Assembly (NCBI GenBank): GCA_905221605.1
Contig: CAJNDS010002416.1
Location: 64,001-128,000 of the forward strand
Source of the DNA: Symbiodinium natans
Taxonomy: Eukaryota; Sar; Dinophyceae; Suessiales; Symbiodiniaceae
Length of the DNA stretch: 64,000 bases
Direction: 5' to 3'
In this document: positions 48,833-64,000 of the stretch, piece after piece
Layout of the letters: the number at the start of each line of letters is the position of its first letter
Position numbering within the stretch: the first letter of the stretch is position 1
Program-made: the position numbers and the translations under genes
The notes under the pieces: model-generated
Told to the model about the DNA's origin: nothing
The model's database searches: none
What the model saw: only the letters and a program-made list of their open reading frames with translations

Positions 48833-49700
48833 CCATGGGTTACCTCGGGACCTCTTCCTCCCTTCTTCGGGGCTGTTGTTTTGAGTGCCTTCAAAACACC
48901 CCCCCCCCCCGCCAAAAAAAAAAAAGGTAATACCCCATATATTGCCCTTATAAGGAAGTACATTTTTTAAAAATTGTTTAAAAATTGTTGAGGGTTTTGA
49001 AAACGTAGTAGATGAGGATTCAGGGTTGACGGTTGTTACGCAGGGTTTAGGCTTGAGGGCTCAATGAGAGGGGTTCTAGGGCTCTTTTAGGGGTTTGGGG
49101 GGCTGGGCAGTTGGTAGGGGTTTCGGGTTTTAATCTAACGTGCATCAGGGTTGTTCGGCATTTAGGGTTTTGGTGCTGGGGAGGGTTGGTGGGAGTTTTG
49201 GGGGAGTTGTGGGAGTTTTGGCTTTCGGGTTTGGGTCTTGTCCTGTCAAGAAAGCTAACCGCACCCCAAACCCGCAAATCCCGAAACAACCATTAACAAA
49301 AAAGCATGCCTCCGCGGAATGCTACTCTAAAGCCGAACCCTAAAACACGAACTCTCTCAACCCTCTAAGAGTACTTTGGGACCTCAATCCCTTAACCGCC
49401 TAAACTTCAGAACTCTTCCCAAACACTGAATCCCAAACCCTTCAGACCCCATCCCCTTGACAAAGACTCGCGAAACCCATAGAACTTTGTGGAAAAGTTG
49501 AGCTTGTGGCTGTGTGCATCCAAAGCTGCTGGCCCCACACCCTAACACCCTGATCCCTAAACTCTTAAAACCCTAAACCCCCAAAACCTAGCTTGAACAC
49601 TTAAAACCCCAATACCCTAAAACCTCTAGAACCCCCAAAAACCCTAACCCTTCACCCACAAGCTTAAACCCGAAAACCCTACAACATCCGGGACCCCAAG

Positions 49701-49809
49701 GACGGAGACGGAGAACATCCTCTCTGCAGCCCGGAAGCTCCTCTCAGTCACCTGCGACTGCTGCGAGAAGGTCTCCCACGAGTGGAGCATCATCGAGCCG
49801 TCTCAGAGG
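49701..49809 (+). CDS. Exon-like island with Cys cluster
   Basis: After CCCAAG the frame TETENILSAARKLLSVTCDC continues CEKVSHEWSIIEPSQR to GTGCCG. 109 bp, clearly protein-like, with a CDCC motif. Decayed CCCTAAA upstream and TTTAGGG downstream. Confidence 0.58.
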
Positions 49810-50044
49810 GTGCCGCGGGGTGTGTGGAAGGGGGGGATATGGGCGGTTTAGGGCTTAGGTAGGGTTGAGGGCTTCGAGTTTGGGGTTTGGGGTTTAAGGT
49901 TCGGGTGGGGGGGGGTTTAGGGTTTAGTCATGAGAGTTTAGGCTTTTAAGGCTTGCGAGGGCTAAGCCCTACAAAGTGCTTCGCCGGAGGGTACCAGTAA
50001 CAAGGTAGGGAGCCTCCCAGGATGTTTAGAGAAACCGTGAGCCC

Positions 50045-50167
50045 TAAACCCTAAACCCGAAACCCGAAACCCGAAACCCTAAACCCTAAACCCTAAACCC
50101 TAAACCCTAAACCCTAAACCCTAAACCCTAAACCCTAAACCCTAAACCCTAAACCCTAAACCCTAAA
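50045..50167 (-). repeat. CCCTAAA array
   Basis: About 17 units, the first with CCCGAAA variants. Confidence 0.95.
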
Positions 50168-50180
50168 CTCCGCATAAAAG

Positions 50181-50243
50181 GTGCTCGAGTTGCTACGATA
50201 TCCCGGGGCGAAGAAGGCAGGGAACCCACGGCCCCCAATTTAG
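50181..50243 (+). CDS. Exon-like island with stop
   Basis: After AAAAG the frame VLELLRYPGAKKAGNPRPPI ends at TAG (50,241-50,243). Possibly a terminal exon. CCCTAAA upstream, TTTAGGG downstream. From 50,370 to 50,990 I see no supported gene. Confidence 0.4.
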   Translation: MLELLRYPGAKKAGNPRPPI

Positions 50244-51230
50244 GCCCCATGCTAAGGGTTTTAGGGTTTAGGGTTTAGGGTTTAGGGTTTAGGGTTTAGG
50301 ATTTAGGGTTTGGGGTTTAGGGTTCAGGGTTTAGGGTTTAGGGTTTAGGGTTTAGGGGGGCGTTTAGGATCCCTTGTATCTGACTCAAGAGTTTAGGGGT
50401 TTAGGGCAGGCTCCCATTAAAACTTCAACCCCCCAATGCCCCTCTTGAATGTAGGGGTTTAGGGCTTCGGGAGTTAGGGAGTTTAGGGCTTGAGCTGTCT
50501 ACCCTCAAGCCTCAGCCTTAAACCCACAGGGGTGTGTGAGGTTTAGGGTTGGGTGTAGATTTGGGGGGTTTTCCGATATTCGGGGTACCTTGTTGGGGTC
50601 CTTATGATCAGGGGACTACTATTTGGGGGGTCGATAATGGGGGTCCCTTGTTGCCGTAAACCCCCCATTTTTGAGGATTTCTCCAGCCCGCCCATCCCCT
50701 CGATGCACCAAATTTGGCAGGCCCGTTTCAATTTGGGAGATTTGTCAGGCATGTTAGGGTCCTTGCGAGCGTCAATTTCCTTCTAGGATGTTCGGTAGTA
50801 CCCTTAGTTACCCCCTGTTTTTGAAGGTTAGGTTCTTTTGCAAACCTTTGGCCGCCGGGCAAACCTCCACCTTAGTAAGTTGCGGGGCCCGCGCAGGCAG
50901 GGGAGAAACCGCCCACACTGTCGCTCCTGCAGTGTGTCGCTCTGCACCTTGGTTTGTGCAAGCCTTCCAAGTTAACCTCTGATTATATTAGGGTTAGGGT
51001 TTAGGGTTTAGGGTTTAGGGTTTAGGGTTTAGGGTTTAGGGTTTAGGGTTTAGGTATACTCTATGCCCTACACCCCAAACCCCACCCCAGGATTGTCACT
51101 GTAGTTTTTTGTGAAAACAACAAGGAAACGCTAAACCCCAAGAAGGAGCGTTGAGTTTCGGGCATAGGGTGATGAGGGGAGTTTGAGGTTTTGGGGCTTG
51201 AGGGCCTAAACCCTAAAGCCTAAACCCCAG

Positions 51231-51286
51231 GTCAGATCAAGATCGCTTCTCTCAGTTCGTGTCGTCCACGGACCCTTGGCCTGCGC
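51231..51286 (+). CDS. Exon-like island
   Basis: 56 bp between CCCCAG and GTTTAGGG: SDQDRFSQFVSSTDPWPA. The telomere motif supplies the donor GT. Confidence 0.53.
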
Positions 51287-51450
51287 GTTTAGGGTTTGAG
51301 GGTTTGGCGTTTGGGGGTTAAGGTTGCGGGTCCGGTTGAGGGTCGGAGGTTTAGGGCTTCAGGTTGAGGGTTTGGTTTTTGGGTTGAGGGTTTGAGGTTT
51401 AGGGTTTAGGGTTTAGGGTTTAGGGTTTAGGGTTTAGCGTTTAGGGCAAG

Positions 51451-51500
51451 GAGCACCCCCAGCCATCCCTATGCCTTGAGTTCCTGCAGTCGTTCAAGGG
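51451..51500 (+). CDS. Exon-like island
   Basis: After GGCAAG: EHPQPSLCLEFLQSFK, to GTTTAC. TTTAGGG upstream and CCCTAAA downstream, the minority polarity. Its phase does not match the preceding island, so an intervening exon or a different frame is needed if both belong to one mRNA. Confidence 0.5.
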
Positions 51501-51534
51501 GTTTACCGGAACCAAAGCCCTAAACCCAAAACCC

Positions 51535-51682
51535 TACACCCCAAACCCTAAACCCTAAACCCTAAACCCTAAACCCTAAACCCTAAACCCTAAACCCTAA
51601 ACCCTAAACCCTAAACCCTAAACCCTAAACCCTAAACCCTAAACCCTAAACCCTAAACTCTAAACCCTAAACCCTAAACCGC
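51535..51682 (-). repeat. CCCTAAA array
   Basis: About 21 units. Confidence 0.95.
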
Positions 51683-51695
51683 CCGTCGCCTCAAG

Positions 51696-51788
51696 GATGG
51701 CAACGCTCCTGGGTCTCTGCACCTGCGTATGCAGGCCGGGCATACCTTCGGGGTTGCGCGGGCTTCAGCTGACAGAAGCCATGGGACG
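51696..51788 (+). CDS. Exon-like island, phase 0-0
   Basis: 93 bp between CTCAAG and GTTTCC, exactly 31 codons: DGNAPGSLHLRMQAGHTFGV continuing ARASADRSHGT. A later GTAAAC is excluded by an in-frame TAA. Confidence 0.54.
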
Positions 51789-52067
51789 GTTTCCCTGGAC
51801 CCCTAAGGTAAACCCTAAACCCCAAACCCTGAACCCTAAACTCTCAACCCTCAACCCTCAACCCTAAACCCTAAACTCTCAACCCTCAACCCTAAACCCT
51901 AAAGCCTAAACCCTAAACCCGAAACCCTAAACCCTAAACCCTAAACCCTACGGGTCTTAAGGATCCTCTGAGGGAATATGCCATCTCAGGAGTATATTAA
52001 GGGAAGCTCTGAGGACAACAACCTTAGGGGTCCGAGAATGACTCCCGTGATTGAAAGAAAGCTAAGG

Positions 52068-52125
52068 GTTTAGGGTTTAGGGTTTAGGGTTTAGGGTTTA
52101 GGGTTTAGGGTTTAGGGTTTGGGGG
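52068..52125 (+). repeat. TTTAGGG array
   Basis: About eight perfect units. Confidence 0.93.
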
Positions 52126-52375
52126 TCGGGGTTTGGGGTTTAGGGTTTAGGCAGTAGGGTTTTAGGGTCGCGCTGAGGGCGGGGCGTTGTAAGGGAAATG
52201 CGGCTGAAGGGCTTCGGGTCTTCGCTGGCTGGTTCCTAGTAGGGAATGAGGGAATGAGGTACAGTACCCTGTCTGATCCCTACAGCAAAGGGAATGTATA
52301 GGGCCCTAAACGCTAAACCCTAAACCCCCTACCCTAAACCCTAAACCCCAGACCCGAGACCCTAAACCCTAAACC

Positions 52376-52645
52376 CTAAACCCCCTAAACCCCCTAAACC
52401 CCCTAAACCCCCTAAACCCCCTAAACCCCCTAAACCCCCTAAACCCCCTAAACCCCCTAAACCCCCTAAACCCCCTAAACCCCCTAAACCCCCTAAACCC
52501 CCTAAACCCCCTAAACCCCCTAAACCCCCTAAACCCCCTAAACCCCCTAAACCCCCTAAACCCCCTAAACCCCCTAAACCCCCTAAACCCCCTAAACCCC
52601 CTAAACCCCCTAAACCCCCTAAACCCCCTAAACCCCCTAAACCCG
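52376..52645 (-). repeat. CCCCCTAAA 9-bp array
   Basis: About 29 near-identical 9-bp units; the last telomere-derived array of the mosaic. The Gly/Leu-repeat frame on the minus strand is a shadow. Confidence 0.96.
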
Positions 52646-52935
52646 AAACCCTAAACCCTAAAGGCAGGGTAGTGGTGAGGGACCTGCTCACAAGGAACAT
52701 TGAAGTTGAAGCTTTGCTTGCACCTCATCACACTTTACTTTCGGTTTGCCCCTTTTTTTCAATTCTTCCACGAAGGCTCCGTTCTTAGACGGGGTGGCGG
52801 GGTAGCGGCGAGGGACAATGAAAACCTGAATTGAAACTTGCTTTGCTTCTGTCCTCAGCATTGCTTCTTTGACTCTGGACATCTTCCAAAGCCCCTTGCT
52901 CTCGATTACTCGATGAATTTCTTGCTCGCGCAGTA

Positions 52936-53148
52936 GTGCTCAAGAGCAAAGCGACCCAGCCCGTGCAAAGAGCAGAAACCATGCGCGGGGTACCACATCA
53001 AGTCAGAGCACTTCTCGTGACGGAATACTTCCGACCCGCCAATGGAAGGGCTCCAGCCAAAGTCCTCCTGGCGATGCTCGGCCCGCAGCCCAAGGAGGGT
53101 TTCCCGAAAGACGGCTTTGTGGGGCGAGCTAGCCATCGAAAGGAATGA
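52936..53148 (+). CDS. Plus-strand exon-like ORF
   Basis: Contains RALLVTEYFRPANGRAPAKV and continues LLAMLGPQPKEGFPKDGF to a stop at 53,146-53,148. The codon pattern is coding-like. The upstream portion, from the nominal Met, is weaker and may be intron. Overlapping minus-strand frames are less plausible. Confidence 0.45.
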   Translation: MLKSKATQPVQRAETMRGVPHQVRALLVTEYFRPANGRAPAKVLLAMLGPQPKEGFPKDGFVGRASHRKE

Positions 53149-53164
53149 TTAGCCCAATCGAGGC

Positions 53165-53267
53165 GTGGGCGAGCCAGACGAGCCCGAGGCCGAAGGGGGC
53201 ACAACTGCGGAGCCGGGCGCTTGTTGGTCCATCAGCAGAGAGCCGCAATTAAGAAGCGGTGCTGCGC
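53165..53267 (+). CDS. Plus-strand exon-like segment
   Basis: Frame includes VGEPDEPEAEGGTTAEPGAC, acidic and GC-rich, open to the AT-rich zone that starts near 53,280. Confidence 0.35.
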
Positions 53268-53423
53268 CGCAGAACCCTAGGAGTAGTTTGTTGTGTTGGC
53301 ACTTTTTGCAAGCAGATTTGTGATCTTGTCCTTTCGGCTAGTAATTTGTTGGTGATTTTTTTGTGCTCGGCTATGGCCACCCCGTGCTTCCCTCCAAATC
53401 TATACGATGCCTCTTCTAATTTC

Positions 53424-53605
53424 GCAATTTTCTCTCTAGATTCTTGCTCATTTCTCACTATGTTCTTGCAAATCTCTCGCTAGTCTCCGTCCAGCCCCAA
53501 AATCTCTTGTTTCTCGGGTTCGATGGTTTTCCTAGGGGAATAGCAAGAAATTTGCAAGAACTTAGCGAGAAATTAGCAAGAAACTAGAGAGAAATTAGCG
53601 AGAAC
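53424..53605. repeat. AT-rich imperfect foldback with short internal repeats
   Basis: The arm 53,424-53,483 pairs over most of its length with 53,542-53,605. Within the right arm, TTAGCGAGAA- and TAGCAAGAA-type motifs recur every 10-20 bp. Related AT-rich sequence continues to 53,790. No gene seen in this stretch. Confidence 0.65.
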
Positions 53606-53826
53606 TTAGAGAACGATTTCACAAGAGCCTTAAACACTCAATTATTTTCATTTTTCGCACAAACTTCCCGCACATTTCCTGCAGATTTCTTGCAATTTCT
53701 ATCTACTGCTCGGAAAATGCTTGCAATTTTCTCGCAATTGTTCTCTCAATTTTCTCGCAAACACTTCTCTATTTTAATATTTCATGATTTCCAGTCTGTG
53801 CATGACCCTCGCCAGTCACAACCCGA

Positions 53827-54027
53827 ATGTATTTTGACCAGTGCAGTGCAAGAGAACGCATGCCAGGCGAGCGTCCTGTGGGAAGACGTCCTCGACTCTG
53901 GAGGCTGGTGGGCCTGGACCACTGGACCACCGTTCTCATGCGGGATCTCTTCAAGGAGCGCGACCGGGAGGACCCGCTGCAAGAAGTCTCCGTGACCCCC
54001 GCCCTCGAGTTCGTCGACAAAACATGA
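53827..54027 (+). CDS. Plus-strand exon-like ORF
   Basis: Frame includes RLVGLDHWTTVLMRDLFKER and continues DREDPLQEVSVTPALEF to TGA at 54,025-54,027. The first 10 codons from the nominal Met are doubtful. GT dinucleotides before the stop may be a real donor. Confidence 0.48.
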   Translation: MYFDQCSARERMPGERPVGRRPRLWRLVGLDHWTTVLMRDLFKERDREDPLQEVSVTPALEFVDKT

Positions 54028-54152
54028 AGGTTGTTGCTCTCGGTGAGGCAGAGCACCTGCGCTGCAGCCGCACTGCGCTCGCTCGCCGCCTCATGGGCGT
54101 GCGAGGCTACGTGTGCCAGCAGTACACGACTGCCTGCCCCAGTCAGCCCTGA
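54024..54152 (+). CDS. Plus-strand exon-like ORF
   Basis: Frame includes GEAEHLRCSRTALARRLMGV and continues RGYVCQQYTTACP. It overlaps the preceding ORF by ATGA, more likely a consequence of an unresolved intron than of coupled translation. A following Ala/Lys-rich frame (to about 54,240) may belong to the same gene. Confidence 0.4.
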   Translation: MKVVALGEAEHLRCSRTALARRLMGVRGYVCQQYTTACPSQP

Positions 54153-54379
54153 CGAGCGGCCGGCGCTGACGGCTCGTGCGCCGGCTCGTGCGGCCAAGGC
54201 CGCAGCCAAGGCCGGCTGCCGTCGTCAGAGCCGAACTCAATAAGCAGCAGCTAGACAGAGCCCGGTAGCCTCAGCTTTGTCGTGTTGGAGCCCAGCTTGT
54301 AGAATGAGTCCCACGCTTCAAGCTTCAGAATCTTAGCGTAAGTATATACGTCATGTTCCCGAACTGGGACCAAGAAGAG

Positions 54380-55016
<637 letters not shown>

Positions 55017-55069
55017 ATTGTATATATGTATATATATATATATATATTTTTTTTTTTGCATGCTTCGAG

Positions 55070-55280
55070 GCGAAAGCAAAACAGCTGCTGGAGCTGCAGC
55101 AGGAGGTCAAGAAACGCCGCGAGGCCTTGTGGGCAGTCCCCGCACGGGTCTGTGGCGCGGAGGGGTGCCGGCGTGCTTGCTGCCAGGACCTGGAGCGCAA
55201 AAAGAAGCGCGCGGACCTGAAGAGAGAGCGCGGCGGACGACGAGGAGGCCCGGCTGTCCGCCACTGTCGCTGCTTCGGAG
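55070..55280 (+). CDS. Plus-strand exon, coiled-coil and Cys-rich
   Basis: A T-tract and TTCGAG give a good acceptor. The frame begins AKAKQLLELQQEVKKRREAL and continues with a CGAEGCRRACC segment and a basic stretch. From about 55,225 a second frame (ADDEEARLSATVAASE) looks equally coding, so an internal junction or frame error is possible. GTTGCT at 55,281 is a donor candidate. Confidence 0.52.
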
Positions 55281-55393
55281 GTTGCTGGGTGCTCTCGTCT
55301 AGGCGTTCACCTCATCACTCATGAGCGTCAAGACAGGTTAAGATTATCGAGAATGCTGCGCGTGCACTATGCAAGTGACCCACCGTACCGCAG

Positions 55394-55618
55394 GGCATCA
55401 AGCAGCTCAAAGACCTGCGCTTCAAGGACAAGGAAAGGCAGCGAAAGAAGCAGGAGCGCGACCAAGAAAAGGATTGCCTGCGTGGGCAGGGTCCATGTCG
55501 CGTGTGTACGACACGAGAAGTCCCGAAGCCCAGAAATCAGGATCTACACCTCCGAGACGTGCCGTTCACCCGCAAACCTCAACCCCAGACCCTAGAAGCC
55601 ACGGATCCCGGTCCTTGA
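55394..55618 (+). CDS. Plus-strand exon, Lys/Arg-rich helix
   Basis: After CCGCAG the frame GIKQLKDLRFKDKERQRKKQ continues ERDQEKDCLRGQGPCRVC and runs to TGA at 55,616-55,618. The charged helix resembles that of the preceding exon, supporting one gene. CxxGxGPCxxC could be a small metal-binding motif (inference). Confidence 0.5.
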   Translation, partial: GIKQLKDLRFKDKERQRKKQERDQEKDCLRGQGPCRVCTTREVPKPRNQDLHLRDVPFTRKPQPQTLEATDPGP

Positions 55619-55640
55619 AACCCGAAAACATGTCAGGCAG

Positions 55641-55741
55641 CCACGCCGGAGCTCGTTGCGCTGGAAGGCGTGCTGCCCGTCGCCGGCACACCCAAGGCGA
55701 TTCGTGAGAAGTGGGCAGGCTGCTGCCTGGGGCAGCCCTGA
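55641..55741 (+). CDS. Plus-strand exon-like segment
   Basis: After GGCAG the frame TPELVALEGVLPVAGTPKAI continues REKWAGCCLGQP to TGA. A donor within (GTGGGC at about 55,711) is possible. Confidence 0.47.
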
Positions 55742-55931
55742 ATCAGTCAGTCGGAAGCGCAAGACAGAGGCGGAGCGGTCAACGGCAGGGATTTCCCTTG
55801 AACCCCGAACCTCACTGCGAAGCCGCGTAGAAAACGATGGTTTTGGTGACCCTTCATTTCTCGAAAATGTGATGCCTGCCCCTCAAGCACGGGCCTCCCA
55901 TGCAGGGGCCTCCCAGGCACCTAAACCCTAA
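55742..55931 (+). CDS. Plus-strand exon-like segment
   Basis: Frame SVSRKRKTEAERSTAGISLE continues to a TAA at 55,929-55,931 formed by the CCCTAAA remnant. Uncertain. Confidence 0.33.
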
Positions 55932-56020
55932 ACTCTTAACCCTAAATCCTAAATCCTAAACCTAAACCCTAAATCCTAAATCCTAAATCCTACATCTTAA
56001 ATCCTAAATCCTAAATCCTA
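55921..56020 (-). repeat. AAATCCT remnant array
   Basis: About 12 units of CCTAAAT, a telomere-heptamer variant isolated beyond the edge of the mosaic. Confidence 0.9.
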
Positions 56021-56037
56021 GGAGGACGCTCCAAATC

Positions 56038-56226
56038 ATGCGGTTTGGGGTAACTAGCTTAGGAACGAAGAGCAGGACTGTCGCCTGCGCGCAGGTTCAC
56101 TTAGTTCTTAGCGTCGACCGTCCTCGCCGGACGGGTCCAAGTCGGCGTCCATTAGGGCTGAAGTCCGTCGTGTGGACGCACCGCGCCCACCAGTGGGGAC
56201 GCGGTAGCAACCGCCGCCAGCGCTAG
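56038..56226 (+). CDS. Last plus-strand exon-like ORF
   Basis: Ends VVWTHRAHQWGRGSNRRQR with TAG at 56,224-56,226. Its composition is coding-like at the 3' end only. If real it is the last plus-strand exon before the convergent gap. Confidence 0.33.
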   Translation: MRFGVTSLGTKSRTVACAQVHLVLSVDRPRRTGPSRRPLGLKSVVWTHRAHQWGRGSNRRQR

Positions 56227-57629
56227 CTGGGGAAAGCGGCGGTCTTTGTTTAGGGTTTAGGGTTTAGGGTAGGGTTGTCCGTACGGCTCTGGGGGCATGT
56301 TATCGCCCAGCTCTTGCGCTCACACCGTGGGCCGCCCGACGGGCAGGGCCGGGCAGGGCCGGGCAGGGCTGATTTATGGGGGCGATCCATGGCGGGATTG
56401 GGCTTAGATCGACATGACTGAGCAGCAGGTTCACAAGAAGCTTTTTTTCCCCATAAGGCATCGGTCGCACAGCTTCGCATTTTGCGATGAACCAGCCTGC
56501 GCAGGGTCTCGTTTGTGATCATGTTATTGTTTCACAGTGTAGCAGATTGTATCAGAAAGCAAGCAATCCCAAGAGACAAACACCGATCTTTTTTTTCAAG
56601 CGTCGTGCAACACTGCACTGGTGATGTGCCCACTAGTTGGGCACCGGAGAGAACAGTGCATGATTAGGCACGTCACATGCTCCGAACAGCTGCACACTCG
56701 CATGTCACGTTGTCATTGTCAATGCATCATGTCTGCTGACTGCTGTCTGAGTTGTTGTTTCACGACCCGGAGCAAAGTGCAAAAGTTGATACCAAAGCCA
56801 AAGCAATGTAGCTGTAGTCAGGCTCCTCCACACACACACTTTGTGCCCAAGTCTTAAAAGTGCATGATGTCACATGTCGTAAGGGCAACCCCGGCCAGAC
56901 TTGTCACATACATTGCAGACTGTGCACACAGGGCACACAGGGGTAAGGATGATGCGTGAAGAGTTGTGCGCCGTGCGCCGCATCGCTGCGACTTTCCAAG
57001 TAATTATAGCACTGTCGAACCATCGAAAGACAACCTGTGACAACCAGCAAAAGATGTAACTTTAAATTAGCATCTAGAATCTAACATTAATCTAACATCG
57101 TTTGCAGGAGGCGAGCAGCGTCATCTCAGGCATTGTGGTTGTGTTTTACACACAGGTTGAGTTGAGTGCATGCAAATCAGGACAAGAAGCATGCTGTTCA
57201 CAAGCGCATTCGCCGCATTCACTCCACGGACTCAACGGACCAAATGCTTGGCATGATTTGGCACCCTGGCCCGGAGCTTTTTCGCTGCGGATTCACCACC
57301 ACTACCACGAGCAAAGGCTGAGAATCTGCTGACACCATTGCCAGCCTCGCCCTCGCCGCATGCATCTGTTCCCACTTGGCCCATGCCGAAAGCGCTCAGA
57401 TGCTTGTCCGCCTTGTGCCAGTCATCTTCATCGACAAGGCCCTGCCCGGGATATGCACGCTTGACACCCTTCTTGGGTTTCCATTCCTCGCCCAGCCTTA
57501 GCTGTCAGTGTGCGTGCTGCGTCACCGTTCAATGTCTAGAATCTATATCTTTACATCTAGTGTCTCTGCATCATGTTTGTGTGCGCTGTGTGGCCGCAAC
57601 AACTCCACACCAACTCCACATGACACACA
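56227..57629. other. Gap between convergent plus and minus genes
   Basis: A short TTTAGGG remnant (56,250-56,275), three GGGCAGGGCC copies near 56,341-56,370, then AT-richer sequence with only short, low-quality frames on both strands. It probably holds the 3' untranslated regions of the two convergent transcription units. Confidence 0.6.
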
Positions 57630-63931
<6,302 letters not shown>

Positions 63932-64000
63932 CTGCTGCCAGGTACACTGTACACGTACACAGTACTCTCAGCTACACCGCAACATGTCAGGATGTGCTGC

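Larger units (their letters stand above)
46449..52670. repeat. Telomere-like mosaic, right part
   Basis: The same TTTAGGG/CCCTAAA landscape resumes immediately downstream of the retrotransposon and stops abruptly after the 9-bp-unit array ending near 52,645. Beyond that point only short remnants occur at 55,921-56,020 and 56,250-56,275. The continuity across the retrotransposon shows that the element inserted into a pre-existing mosaic. Confidence 0.93.

Noticed and set aside
52362-52700. Gly/Leu-repeat minus-strand ORF
   Set aside because: It is a product of the CCCCCTAAA 9-bp array.

Overview
The window looks like nuclear DNA of a dinoflagellate or a close alveolate relative. The reasons are plant-type TTTAGGG repeats used as interstitial sequence on a massive scale, genes kept on one strand over long distances, many short GC-rich exons, and an intron junction lying inside a short direct repeat. 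The organism call is inference; no rRNA, mitochondrial or spliced-leader sequence was seen to confirm it.

Layout. (1) 1-34,946 and 46,449-52,670: a mosaic of TTTAGGG/CCCTAAA arrays in both orientations, with array-specific variant units, interrupted every 0.3-2 kb by GC-rich islands of 50-110 bp. More than 40 islands have an open plus-strand frame with protein-like composition, usually bounded by AG and GT (or GC). I read them as exons of one or more plus-strand genes whose introns are built largely of telomere-like repeat. About 25 islands have CCCTAAA before and TTTAGGG after, so the ends of the intervening introns are reverse complements. Small foldback (MITE-like) elements sit in the same spacers. 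(2) 34,947-46,448: a complete, apparently very young Ty1/copia retrotransposon with identical 165-bp LTRs, a CTTTG target duplication, a tRNA-type primer site, and two long ORFs offset by -1. ORF1 holds a signal-peptide-like leader, membrane segments, Gag, a CCHC knuckle, a RING-H2 finger and an aspartic protease. ORF2 holds a 2-oxoglutarate/Fe(II) dioxygenase-like domain, two degenerate methyltransferase-like segments, paired zinc motifs, integrase, reverse transcriptase and RNase H. (3) 52,670-56,230: last plus-strand exon-like pieces, a 640-bp GA tract and an AT-rich foldback. (4) 56,230-57,629: gap between convergent genes. (5) 57,630-63,931, minus strand: ten phase-consistent exons of a large protein that begins (within the window) with the C-terminal half of a cytosine-5 DNA methyltransferase domain and continues about 1,100 residues of unknown function to a stop at 57,630; its 5' part lies beyond the window.

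The coherent theme is nucleic-acid modification: a dioxygenase and methyltransferase-like remnants carried by a retroelement, and a host-type cytosine methyltransferase gene nearby. Dinoflagellates are known to carry 5-hydroxymethyluracil and 5-methylcytosine, which makes these domains worth testing. All exon, domain and family calls are by eye; none was checked against a database.
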